A stretch of 20,305 bases of DNA from Bryobacteraceae bacterium (GCA_030044325.1 JASHWA010000014.1:1-20305); one strand, 5' to 3'; positions 1 through 7,438 are shown, numbered from the stretch's first letter. Numbers and translations are program-made. Notes: generated by a model not told the origin, from the sequence alone.

Positions 1-183
1 GTTGCCCAGCTTCGCGAAGAGCTGATTGTTCTCAACGGTCACCAGCATGTCGGCGCCCGCGACCCGATACGCGCCGGCATAGCGGCTCAGAGTCTGCGAA
101 TCCAGGGTGATCTCGTGGTGGCCGGCCTCCTGGCCGAGACACACAGCGGCGAAAGCGGTGAGCAAAGCGAAGCGGAGCGGCAT
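1..183 (-). CDS. Secreted protein with DUF3471-like domain, N-terminal fragment
   Basis: The ATG at 183 (minus strand) opens a reading frame that runs off the left edge, so only 61 residues are visible. They begin with a Sec-type signal peptide (Met-Pro-Leu-Arg, then a hydrophobic stretch to about residue 17, with a plausible cut near Cys-Leu-Gly-Gln). The mature start has the pattern L-D-x-x-x-L-x-x-Y-A-G-x-Y-R followed by V-T-V-E-N-x-Q-L-F-A. That resembles DUF3471, a small beta domain often found attached to serine beta-lactamase-like hydrolases or peptidases. The catalytic part, if any, lies outside the window. The Cys near the signal-peptide end could also make it a lipoprotein. Identity as a DUF3471 protein is inferred from pattern only; that it is a real exported protein is fairly secure. 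Confidence 0.6.
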   Translation of the reverse strand, partial: MPLRFALLTAFAAVCLGQEAGHHEITLDSQTLSRYAGAYRVAGADMLVTVENNQLFAKLGN

Positions 184-355
184 GCTAGATAGTTACCGCT
201 TTCCCTGCGCGAACACAAGCGGCCGAGCGCGATGCGCGCAAGGGAACTCCGTCACTATATTTGCCGCGAATTGAGGCGCGACAGTAATGGAGCGCGTTGG
301 CCATGGCTGGCTTCGCGCGCCGCTTGTGGCATAATCAGATACGGCAGGCCTGGAT

Positions 356-1831
356 TTGGATAACGGTTCTGTAGTTCAAAGGCTCCTCAACAAAGCTCAC
401 GCGCGAAGCTTCGCCAATCTTGTACTGGAGCAATCCACGCTGGCGCTCGCCATCGCGATGGCTGGAGCGGCTCTGCTGCTCCTGGTCGGAACCGGGATCC
501 TCGAATGGTATTGGATCGCGCTGCTCGCCTTCGCGAGCCTCGCAGCCGGCATTTATCGCCTGCGCGCGGCCGTTCCTTCCAAGTACCGGCTCGCGCAGTC
601 GATCGACCGCCGCCTGCATCTGGCCGATTCTCTTTCGACCGCGACCCATTTCGCCCGTGACGATGCCTTCGGCGAAGCGGCCATTCGCGAGCGTCAGCGC
701 CAGGATGCCGAATCGATCGCGCGCGGCGTGGACGTGCGCGCCGCGGTCCCCTTCTCGCGCCCGCGATTTTTATATCCCGCGCTCGCCCTCACCGCCGTCG
801 CCGGCGGCTTGTTCGCGCTGCGCTACGCCGTCACCGGATCGCTCAACCTGCAGCCTTCGCTCGTCAAGATCGCCTTCGATACGTTTTTCCCGCCCAGCCC
901 GGAGATGGCCAAGAATCAGAAGAAACCGAACCTGCCCAAGAGTCCCAGCGATCCCTCCGACAGCGAAACCGCAACCACCCAGGACGACAAAGCGCCCGAT
1001 TCAAGCCTGAACAACGAAGACACACCCGACGCGTCCAACACGCAGCCCGACGAAAACGCCAAAGATCAGGCCAAACAGCAGGCGCAATCCGAGCCCGATC
1101 AGACGCCCGGCGAAAACAACGAAAAAGGCGACAAATCGCAGAACGGCAACGACGCGCAAAGCGATCAGAACAACTCCAAGGACGCCAAGTCGCAGGATCA
1201 GAAGAGCGCGCAGGACGCAAGAGAAGCCTCCGGTGAAAACGCATCGCTGATGGACAAGCTCAAAGACGCGCTGTCCAACATGATGAACAAGATGAAGCCG
1301 TCCTCGCCGCAGAACGGCAGCCAGAACCAGCAGCAGAACGCGCAGGGCCAGGCGCAGAACGGCCAGCAGAAATCCGATCAGAAGGGCCAGAGTTCCAAGC
1401 AGCAGGCCCAGAACAACTCCGACGCGCAAAGCGATCAGAGCGATTCGGGCGACAAGAGCCAGTCGGCCGACGCCAAGGGCGCCGAAAAAGCGTCGGATAA
1501 AAACGCGTCCTCGGATTCCAAGAGCGGCATCGGCTCCTCCGACGGCGACAAGGCCGCGCATCAAGCCGAGCAGCTTCAGGCCATGGGCAAAATCACCGAA
1601 ATTTTCGGCAAGCGCGCGCAGAATGTTCAGGGCGAAGTGATGGTGGAAGTCGGATCGAGCAAGCAGCAGCTGAAAACCCCCTGGGCGCCCAAACAGGCCA
1701 CCCACACCGACGCCGGCGGCGAAATCCATCGCGATGAAGTCCCGCTGATGTACCAGCAATTCGTCCAACAGTACTTCGAGCAGATCCGTAAATCGCCGGA
1801 ACCGGCGAAAACACCGAAATCCAAGAATTAA
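356..1831 (+). CDS. Membrane protein with long Gln/Asn/Asp/Ser/Lys-rich low-complexity domain (DUF4175-like)
   Basis: This is a 491-residue protein from TTG at 356; an in-frame TAA at 332-334 limits the start to TTG 356 or CTG 350. Membrane segments lie at about 28-47, 52-68 and 137-158. Between them is a short soluble stretch with RLAQSIDRRLHLADSLSTA, a pattern seen at the N-terminus of DUF4175-type proteins of Gram-negative bacteria. Residues about 180-410 are almost wholly Q, N, D, S, K, A, E and G with no hydrophobic core, so they are surely disordered. A more ordinary, probably helical tail of about 80 residues follows, ending in QQFVQQYFEQIRK. The gene stands alone here, convergent with the minus-strand operon to its right. 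The family link is tentative, and no enzymatic motif is seen. Confidence 0.75.
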   Translation: MDNGSVVQRLLNKAHARSFANLVLEQSTLALAIAMAGAALLLLVGTGILEWYWIALLAFASLAAGIYRLRAAVPSKYRLAQSIDRRLHLADSLSTATHFARDDAFGEAAIRERQRQDAESIARGVDVRAAVPFSRPRFLYPALALTAVAGGLFALRYAVTGSLNLQPSLVKIAFDTFFPPSPEMAKNQKKPNLPKSPSDPSDSETATTQDDKAPDSSLNNEDTPDASNTQPDENAKDQAKQQAQSEPDQTPGENNEKGDKSQNGNDAQSDQNNSKDAKSQDQKSAQDAREASGENASLMDKLKDALSNMMNKMKPSSPQNGSQNQQQNAQGQAQNGQQKSDQKGQSSKQQAQNNSDAQSDQSDSGDKSQSADAKGAEKASDKNASSDSKSGIGSSDGDKAAHQAEQLQAMGKITEIFGKRAQNVQGEVMVEVGSSKQQLKTPWAPKQATHTDAGGEIHRDEVPLMYQQFVQQYFEQIRKSPEPAKTPKSKN

Positions 1832-1847
1832 AAAATTCCTCGAATTT
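1830..1847 (-). terminator. Possible AT-rich intrinsic terminator reading leftward
   Basis: A perfect 6-bp inverted repeat (AAATTC, loop CTC, GAATTT; 1833-1847 on plus) is followed on the minus strand by six T residues (1835-1830). The T tract is on the left, so it would end minus-strand transcription entering from the intergenic gap or from the methyltransferase gene. The stem has only two G:C pairs, which makes it weak. It overlaps the stop codon of the plus-strand membrane-protein gene. Confidence 0.3.
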
Positions 1848-1863
1848 CAATCACATGCCCCTT

Positions 1864-2085
1864 GGCCCGGCCCTCGATTCGAAGCCCATGGGTTATTCCT
1901 TGGTCAGGTTCACAACGCTCTCCTGCCGGAGAAGGTGACCGCCGTGGGGAAATCCTAGGTCCATTTCCACGGCATTTAGAACGGCATGGTGTCTGGCGGT
2001 ACATGACTTGCTCGCCATCGCGCTTGTTGGCGTTAACGCGGCGCGGGAGCCGTCACCTGCCAAGGGGTGGCTAAAGGGCCGGTCC
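1864..2085. ncRNA. Candidate structured RNA in the 334-bp gap between convergent genes
   Basis: The gap 1832-2165 has no convincing gene, but 1864-2085 can be drawn as a closed multi-branched fold. The outer stem is 1867-1873 with 2076-2082 (7 G:C pairs), extended by 1864-1865 with 2084-2085 across one mismatch. Inside are a 5-bp hairpin 1919-1932 (TCTCC/GGAGA, loop TGCC), a 7-bp stem 1933-1939 with 2052-2058 (AGGTGAC/GTCACCT), and an 11-bp hairpin 1941-1973 with a two-G bulge. A 5-bp hairpin (1994-1998 with 2013-2017), a 5-bp hairpin (2019-2023 with 2041-2045) topped by GCG-TTAA-CGC, and a 4-bp hairpin 2059-2071 complete it. Several helices abut with zero or one spacer base. The strand is undecided. 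The family is not recognised, and expression and conservation are unknown. Confidence 0.35.
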
Positions 2086-2165
2086 GATAAATTCGTTCTT
2101 TGAAAAATGGCAACGATCGAGCGAGTTGTGCAGCTTCATACGCCGAATCCGCGCCAAAATCATGG

Positions 2166-3524
2166 TCACGATCGCCGTCCAGTGACCAGCCGTACGACGG
2201 CCAGTATGGATTCGATCTCGCCCACTCTCGCCGAAAGCGAATACTCTCCCGGCGCCATCCCGACCGGAATCATCGCGTTCACCTGCCGCAGCCCGCTCGA
2301 ATCGAGCGCGGAAACATACGTTGCCGGCAGATCCGCACCATCGAGACGCAGCGCGACCCCGCTCATCGCCGTGCCCTCCCCAATCCCCGCGACCCACGCC
2401 GAAACCGAGCTTTCCGGCACTCCCACCCGCGCAATCCCCGGCGCGTAGGTTTTCCCGTCGATGATCCGGTCGATCCGAATCTCATCCGACGGGCGCGTAA
2501 GAACGCGTTCATCCCGCGGAAGATCGACAGGAATTCGCGCAGGCGCACTGAACTTGGTATTCTTCACCGCGATCTTGACGTCGTTCCATCCCCGCGCCAG
2601 GCCCGGCGCGAGTTTCGCATTCGCCTGCCACATGGTCCCCGCCGCATGCTGCACCATCACCGGCCGGCATCCGAACGGACCCGCCTGAACAAAAACGTTC
2701 TCGCAATCGAGGCCGGTCTCGCCGCTATGGAACCACACCGTAAAATAATCGTCGCGATTTGCCGAGAAATCATGATCGCGGGACCATGCATTTTCCACTA
2801 AAATCAGTTCGGGAGCAGGATCATTCCTTGGAATTTCCGGCCATTTCCGGTAACACGTCACATGCGCGCGATTTTCGCGGACGCTCGCGAACTCGACGCG
2901 CGCAAACCCCGCCGTGCGGCAGAACGCCATCAGGCACGCGACATTCGGACAGATCCAGTTGTCGAACTGCCCCGCCAGCTCCGTCCCTTCATAAAATTCC
3001 ATCAGCGGAACCGCGCTCGACGGCGGGTCGTCGGTCACCAGCGATTCGATGCACGCCATATCCGTGGTCAACTGGCACACGCGCTCCAACGCCAGCAGCG
3101 GATGTTTCAAATGATACAGCACGCCGAAAAACAGAACGATATCGAACGTTCCGACCGCGGCCGGATCGAGCCGGCACACATCGGAAATAATGTATTCGAC
3201 CTTCGACTTTCTGAGCTCCCTGGCTTCGAGAAAACCTGCGATGCGCGTCACGTCCACCGCCGTCACCGCCGCGCCGCGCCCCTCCAGCTCGAAACTGAAC
3301 CATCCGTCCCACGCCCCGATGTCGAGCGCCCGTTTCCCTCTCAAATCCTCCGGAATCGGATGCTGCGCGATGCGATAGCGAAGCTGCTCGACCGTCTGCA
3401 ACCCGGGCAAAATTTTTCCATCCGGCAGCTCGATCGAGTGATACCGGCCGAGCGTTTCCAGCTCCTGGCTAAGCTCGCGAATCGCTTCGGTGGTGCCTTC
3501 GTGCCGCGCCTTGATACCGCTCAT
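2166..3524 (-). CDS. Class I SAM methyltransferase (DUF1698/CmoB-like core) fused to C-terminal beta-rich domains
   Basis: A 452-residue protein whose ATG at 3524 overlaps the stop of the upstream hydrolase by 4 bp (ATGA). Residues about 28-230 form a Rossmann methyltransferase: motif I LDIGAWDGW at 67-75, an acidic residue D91 after the second strand, the D114/D128 region, and FGVLYHLKHPLLALE at 133-147. The pre-core segment with a conserved H-S-I-E-L-P-D-G resembles the CmoB/DUF1698 group. The last 200 or so residues are not methyltransferase. They contain a W-F-x-S-G-E-T-G segment and then an Ig-like tail with LRLDGADLPATY and QVNAMIPVGMAPGEYSL, a pattern common in Solibacter-type extracellular Ig/TIG domains, yet no signal peptide is present. 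A substrate in polysaccharide modification is inferred from the neighbours; a tRNA role is unlikely given the fusion. Confidence 0.78.
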   Translation of the reverse strand: MSGIKARHEGTTEAIRELSQELETLGRYHSIELPDGKILPGLQTVEQLRYRIAQHPIPEDLRGKRALDIGAWDGWFSFELEGRGAAVTAVDVTRIAGFLEARELRKSKVEYIISDVCRLDPAAVGTFDIVLFFGVLYHLKHPLLALERVCQLTTDMACIESLVTDDPPSSAVPLMEFYEGTELAGQFDNWICPNVACLMAFCRTAGFARVEFASVRENRAHVTCYRKWPEIPRNDPAPELILVENAWSRDHDFSANRDDYFTVWFHSGETGLDCENVFVQAGPFGCRPVMVQHAAGTMWQANAKLAPGLARGWNDVKIAVKNTKFSAPARIPVDLPRDERVLTRPSDEIRIDRIIDGKTYAPGIARVGVPESSVSAWVAGIGEGTAMSGVALRLDGADLPATYVSALDSSGLRQVNAMIPVGMAPGEYSLSARVGEIESILAVVRLVTGRRS

Positions 3525-4618
3525 TCGAAAATTTTCCTGCCCACCGGCGTGAGCCGGCCTTTTTCATCGTAAAGTCCGTACAAACCCTTGTCGCCGAGGC
3601 CTTCCAGCGGCGGCTGGTCGAAAATCTGCCAGACAATCCCATAGCGGATGCGCGCGCTTCTCAAAGCGGCGGCGGCGCGCGCCGCATGCTCGGCCGCCGC
3701 CGGATCCAGGCCGCGATCGAAACCGAACTCGCCCGCGATCAGCCGGTCGCCAAACCGTTTCTTCAACTCCTCCAGATCCTTGGCGAGCGAATCGCCCAGG
3801 CTTTCCCACGCGGAATAGCTGACCAAATCCGATCGCGGCGCTGACGGAATCACGTCATGGAGCATATCCGGAAGATGATTCGATTCGAGCAGGCGCAAAG
3901 AGCTGAACTCGATCATATCCATCACCGAAACGTTCTTGAATCCGTCCGCGGCCGCGCGCTTCCGGCCGGATTCGATGCCCTCATGCCGCAGCGTCAGGTA
4001 TTCGCGATACGCGTCAATCGCATCTGAAGTTGCCCGGCGGCTCTCGCACGCGGAGCGGAACGCCGGCTTCGTCGCGAAATACGCAGCCGCATCGCAATAC
4101 AGCTCGTTGTCGCCCTCCCAGTTGGAAATCGCAAATATTTTTCCGCTATTGCGATACGTTTGACACAAATAATAAGATAAATCGGAATATTCCATGCGCA
4201 TATGATCGCGATTGTCCGCACTATAATATGTTTTGTCGAGATAAAGCTTGCCCCGATGCTGATCCGAGCGCGGATCTCTCGCCTGGCACGGATGGTAGGA
4301 ATTCGAATCGCCCCAGGTGGTCAGAAAAATCGTGCGGAACGCCGGATCCCCGAGCACATTCGAATACTGGGGAAGCTTGGCGATCCCGGCCAGCGTCAGG
4401 CGCGGGTTGCAATCGCTTCCGATGCCGAAATCGAGATCGACGCTCGCCACAAGCGGCAGCCGGATAGTGTGAATTCCCGCCGATTTCGCCAGCCGAGCGG
4501 CTTGGATCAGACGATTGCCGGGCATCGTTCCGACCCACCCGAAGTAAACCCCGATCTCGGTCTGCGCTTGCGCCGCAGCGCACCACGCGAACACCACAGC
4601 CAGGGTCGCGAACTTCAT
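3521..4618 (-). CDS. Secreted glycoside-hydrolase-like TIM-barrel protein
   Basis: The open frame extends to 4702, but ATG at 4618 is the better start. It overlaps the stop of the upstream epimerase gene (ATGA, 4615-4618) and gives a classic signal peptide, MKFATLAVVFAWCAAAQAQ, probably cut near residue 18-19. The 365-residue product shows features of clan GH-A hydrolases: a strand-end N166-W-E168-G-D-N-E172 as candidate acid/base, E297 in LIAGEFGFDRG at the end of a late strand as candidate nucleophile, and the strand YGIVWQIFDQP at about 326-336 as candidate strand 8. The C-terminal GLYDEKGRLTPVG is also typical of glycosidases. I cannot assign a numbered GH family. The products are secreted or periplasmic, and the neighbours suggest cutting or trimming a surface polysaccharide. 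The catalytic residues are inference. Confidence 0.65.
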   Translation of the reverse strand: MKFATLAVVFAWCAAAQAQTEIGVYFGWVGTMPGNRLIQAARLAKSAGIHTIRLPLVASVDLDFGIGSDCNPRLTLAGIAKLPQYSNVLGDPAFRTIFLTTWGDSNSYHPCQARDPRSDQHRGKLYLDKTYYSADNRDHMRMEYSDLSYYLCQTYRNSGKIFAISNWEGDNELYCDAAAYFATKPAFRSACESRRATSDAIDAYREYLTLRHEGIESGRKRAAADGFKNVSVMDMIEFSSLRLLESNHLPDMLHDVIPSAPRSDLVSYSAWESLGDSLAKDLEELKKRFGDRLIAGEFGFDRGLDPAAAEHAARAAAALRSARIRYGIVWQIFDQPPLEGLGDKGLYGLYDEKGRLTPVGRKIFE

Positions 4619-5562
4619 GAAGCGCTGTGCGCGGGCGCCTGTTGCCGGAAATACTCGACGGTCTCGCGCAAACCATCCTCCAGCTTCACCCTCGGCTCCC
4701 ATCCGAGCAGTTGTTTCGCCTTCGAAATATCCGGCCGCCGCTTGCGCGGATCGTCATCGGGCAGCGGCTCGAAAACCATCTCGAGATCGGAACCCATCAA
4801 ACGGCGAATCGCTTCGGCGAACTCGCGGATGGTGAGCTCGCTGGGATTGCCCAGATTTACGGGATAGCGCTCGTCGGATTCGCTCAGGCGAATCAACCCT
4901 TCGACGAGATCCGAAACATAACAGAAGCTGCGCGTTTGCGTCCCGTCGCCGAAAATGGTCAGCGGGCGGCCACGCAGCGCCTGGTCGAGAAACGCCGGCA
5001 CCACCCGCCCGTCGTTGAGCGCCATGCGCGGCCCGTACGTATTGAAGATTCGCGCGATGCTGGTCCGCACCCCGTGCGTGCGATGGTACGCCATGGTCAG
5101 CGCCTCGGCGTAGCGCTTGCTTTCGTCGTAACAGGAGCGCAGGCCCACCGGATTCACATGGCCCCAGTACGTTTCCCGCTGCGGATGTTCCAGCGGATCG
5201 CCGTAGCATTCCGAAGTGGAACTGAGCAGAAACCGCGCGCCGTGGTACAGCGCAACCTCGAGCATGTTGCGCGTCCCCGACGATCCGGATTCAAGCGTCT
5301 CAATGGGATGCGCCAGATACTCCTTGGGGCTCGCAAGGGAAGCGAGATGCCACACCTGATCGAACCGCCCCTCCGCCGGGATGGGCTGCGTAACATCGCA
5401 TTCGATGAACACGAAATCGCGATGAGCCTCGAGATGCGCGAGATTCCCGCGCGAGCCGGTGATGAGATTATCCAGCGCAACCACCGAATCGCCGCGCTCG
5501 ATCAGCCGATCGCAAAGATGCGATCCGATAAAACCGGCCGCGCCGGAAATGAGATGACGCAC
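4615..5562 (-). CDS. NAD-dependent epimerase/decarboxylase, UDP-glucuronate decarboxylase-like
   Basis: The 315-residue extended short-chain dehydrogenase starts at GTG 5562. It has the NAD-binding G7-x-x-G10-x-x-G13 (GAAGFIGS), the catalytic Y145-x-x-x-K149 (SCYDESKR) and STSE-CYG with E118. Also present are RIFNTYGPRM...DGRVVPAFLDQAL and DDDPRKRRPDI near the C-terminus. These blocks match the UXS group, which converts UDP-glucuronate to UDP-xylose in the cytosol, better than GalE. A closely related dTDP- or UDP-sugar epimerase cannot be excluded. It is the first gene of a three-gene unit: its stop overlaps the start of the hydrolase by 4 bp. No Shine-Dalgarno sequence lies before the GTG; an extended -10 (5570-5578) sits 7 nt upstream, which suggests a leaderless mRNA. 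Confidence 0.85.
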   Translation of the reverse strand: MRHLISGAAGFIGSHLCDRLIERGDSVVALDNLITGSRGNLAHLEAHRDFVFIECDVTQPIPAEGRFDQVWHLASLASPKEYLAHPIETLESGSSGTRNMLEVALYHGARFLLSSTSECYGDPLEHPQRETYWGHVNPVGLRSCYDESKRYAEALTMAYHRTHGVRTSIARIFNTYGPRMALNDGRVVPAFLDQALRGRPLTIFGDGTQTRSFCYVSDLVEGLIRLSESDERYPVNLGNPSELTIREFAEAIRRLMGSDLEMVFEPLPDDDPRKRRPDISKAKQLLGWEPRVKLEDGLRETVEYFRQQAPAHSAS

Positions 5563-5569
5563 ACACGCT

Positions 5570-5578
5570 ATTGTAACA
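5570..5578 (-). promoter_or_regulatory. Extended -10 promoter of the UXS operon
   Basis: On the minus strand this reads TG-T-TACAAT, an extended -10 matching 5 of 6 hexamer bases plus the TG element. Seven bases separate it from the GTG start at 5562, so transcription should begin at about 5563 and the mRNA would have almost no leader. No good -35 is seen at the usual distance. Confidence 0.45.
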
Positions 5579-5587
5579 GCGGCAGCA

Positions 5588-5596
5588 TGCTAGATT
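5588..5596 (+). promoter_or_regulatory. Extended -10 promoter of the Fe-S protein gene
   Basis: On the plus strand this reads TG-C-TAGATT, an extended -10 element. The ATG of the Fe-S protein lies at 5607, ten bases after the hexamer, with no purine-rich ribosome site between. The predicted start of transcription (about 5603-5607) leaves a leader of 0-4 nt. It is back-to-back with the minus-strand -10 at 5570-5578, nine bases away. Confidence 0.4.
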
Positions 5597-5606
5597 ATTG
5601 ACTTAC

Positions 5607-7430
5607 ATGTCCTTTTCTCTTCCCGAAAAAATCGTCTTTTTGATCGCTCTGATCGCCGCCGTGTACGGATTCTGGATGCGCTTCGGCAAGGTGGTGGAGC
5701 GTATTCGCGCCGCCAAACCCGATCCGGATTTCAACCTTCATCCCCTCGGAAAACGAATCTGGGATTTCCTGTGGGAAGTGATGTGCCAGGCCAAAGTGAT
5801 TCGCGAGCGCCCGCTTCCCGGGCTCGCGCACGCCTTCGTGTTCTGGGGATTCTGCGTCTTCGCGCTGATCACACTGAATCATTTCGCCACCGGCCTCGGC
5901 TTCCCGATTCTCGACAACATGTTCGGCGATGCTTACAAAAAATTCGCGGCGTGGTTCGGAGTGCTGGTCGCCGCCGGAATCTTCGGACTCTTCGTCCGCC
6001 GATTCTTCGTGCGCCCGCAGTGGCTGGGCGAATTGTCGAAGGAATCGGGCGTGATCGCGCTGCTGATTTTTCTGCTGATGGTCACCTTCATCGCAGTCGC
6101 AATCTGGCCCCAGTATGAAAAGCCGCTGTGGTGGGCGCATACCGCGTGCCTGCTCGCGTTTTTGCCGCTGATCCCGCATACCAAGCATCTGCACCTGGTG
6201 CTGAGTCCGGTGACGATCTTTCTGTCGCGCGGCGGGTTTTCGCGAATTCCGCCGCTGGTCGGAGACGAAGATTTCGGGCTCGATACCGGCAAGGATCTGA
6301 CCAGGATCGTCGCGCTGCAGGTGTATTCCTGCGTCGAATGCGGGCGCTGCTCCGAACACTGCCCGGCGTTCAACACGCACAAGATTCTGGACCCCAAGAA
6401 AATCGCGCTGGGCGTGCGCGGCTACCTGAACGAATTCGGCCCGACATCGGATAAACCAATTCTCGAAAGTTATGTTTCACAGGAAGCCGCGTTTCAATGC
6501 ACCACCTGCGGGTCGTGCGAATATCAATGCCCGGTCGGCATCGAGCATCTGCCCATCATCATCGGCCTGCGCCGCGGCGCGGTGAATACAGGCAAATGGG
6601 AAGACGATTATGGGACGAAACTGTTCCTCGCGCTCGAGCGCAACGGCAACGCCCTCGGGTTCGCCTCGAGCGAGCGCGAAAAATTCATCCAGAAGCAGCA
6701 ATTTCCCGTGTTCGACGGATCCCAGGAATATTGTTTGTGGCTGGGATGCATGGGAGCCTACGATCCGCAGGGCCGCGAAATCATTTCGTCGTTTGCGCGC
6801 GTGATGCAGCACCTGGGAACGACGTTCGGCGTGCTGCGCAAGGAGCGCTGCACCGGCGATCCCGCGCGGCGCCTGGGAAACGATCTCGTATTTCAGCAGC
6901 TTACCGAGCAGAACCTGGAAACGCTTAAGTCATCCAACGTCAAGAAAATCGTCTCCATCTGCCCGCACTGCGTGCGCACGATTTCGACCGACTGGCGCGA
7001 GTTCGGCGAAGCGCCTCCGGTCGAGCATCACAGCGAATTCATGGCTCGCCACATCGACAAATTGCCTCGCGACGGCGCAGGCCGGAAAGTCGTTTTTCAT
7101 GATCCCTGCTATCTGGGCCGATATCGCGGCGTTTTCGAAGAGCCGCGCACGGTCGCCGCGCTCGCAGGCGAAGTCGTCGACCCCGCCCGCTCCCGCGAAC
7201 GAAGTTTCTGCTGCGGCGCCGGCGGAGGGTTGGCGTTTTTAGGAGAAGAACACGGCGATCGCGTAAGCCACACGCGAGCCAAAGAGCTGGTGGCGACCGG
7301 TGCAGAAGTGGTCGGCGCAGCATGCCCGTTCTGTAACACGATGTTCCGCGACGCGCTCGCCGCAGTGTCGGAGAATCCTCCGAAGTTGCTGGATATAGCC
7401 CAGATCGCGGCGGCGGGGATCAAGAAGTAA
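5607..7430 (+). CDS. Membrane-anchored heterodisulfide-reductase-like Fe-S oxidoreductase
   Basis: A 607-residue protein from ATG 5607; a TTG at 5598 is in frame but lies in the promoter region. The N-terminal 190 residues hold about five membrane helices (8-24, 73-97, 116-134, 148-167, 173-190) with histidines such as H75, H92, H178 and H191, as in NarI-type heme-b subunits. Two ferredoxin-type 4Fe-4S sites follow: C242-x2-C-x2-C-x3-C252-P and C298-x2-C-x2-C-x3-C308-P. The C-terminal half carries two cysteine-rich (CCG) modules: C376/C381, C415, CPHC 452-455, then HDPC 498-501, CCG 535-537 and CPFC 573-576. The domain order matches fused HdrD/GlpC-like proteins that pass electrons between a soluble donor, often electron-transfer flavoprotein, and the quinone pool. 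No etfAB is next to it here, so the partner is unknown. Confidence 0.85.
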   Translation: MSFSLPEKIVFLIALIAAVYGFWMRFGKVVERIRAAKPDPDFNLHPLGKRIWDFLWEVMCQAKVIRERPLPGLAHAFVFWGFCVFALITLNHFATGLGFPILDNMFGDAYKKFAAWFGVLVAAGIFGLFVRRFFVRPQWLGELSKESGVIALLIFLLMVTFIAVAIWPQYEKPLWWAHTACLLAFLPLIPHTKHLHLVLSPVTIFLSRGGFSRIPPLVGDEDFGLDTGKDLTRIVALQVYSCVECGRCSEHCPAFNTHKILDPKKIALGVRGYLNEFGPTSDKPILESYVSQEAAFQCTTCGSCEYQCPVGIEHLPIIIGLRRGAVNTGKWEDDYGTKLFLALERNGNALGFASSEREKFIQKQQFPVFDGSQEYCLWLGCMGAYDPQGREIISSFARVMQHLGTTFGVLRKERCTGDPARRLGNDLVFQQLTEQNLETLKSSNVKKIVSICPHCVRTISTDWREFGEAPPVEHHSEFMARHIDKLPRDGAGRKVVFHDPCYLGRYRGVFEEPRTVAALAGEVVDPARSRERSFCCGAGGGLAFLGEEHGDRVSHTRAKELVATGAEVVGAACPFCNTMFRDALAAVSENPPKLLDIAQIAAAGIKK

Positions 7431-7438
7431 CATAGGGT

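Noticed and set aside
1875..1892. TTCGAA and CCCATGGG near 1880 as a tRNA T-loop
   Set aside because: TTCGAA resembles a T-loop, but flanking bases do not form a 5-bp T stem on either strand and no anticodon arm is found.
1862..2074. 70-residue plus-strand ORF in the 334-bp gap
   Set aside because: No ribosome site, and the composition is rich in Arg, Ser and Pro with no fold pattern. The region is better explained by inverted repeats.
4627..5601. 324-residue plus-strand ORF
   Set aside because: It runs antisense to the UXS-like gene, whose motifs are clear. The composition (many Arg, His, Gln, Ala) is that of a GC-rich shadow frame.
5598..5606. TTG 5598 as start of the Fe-S protein
   Set aside because: It falls within or at the edge of the likely promoter and adds only three residues; ATG 5607 starts the first helix properly.
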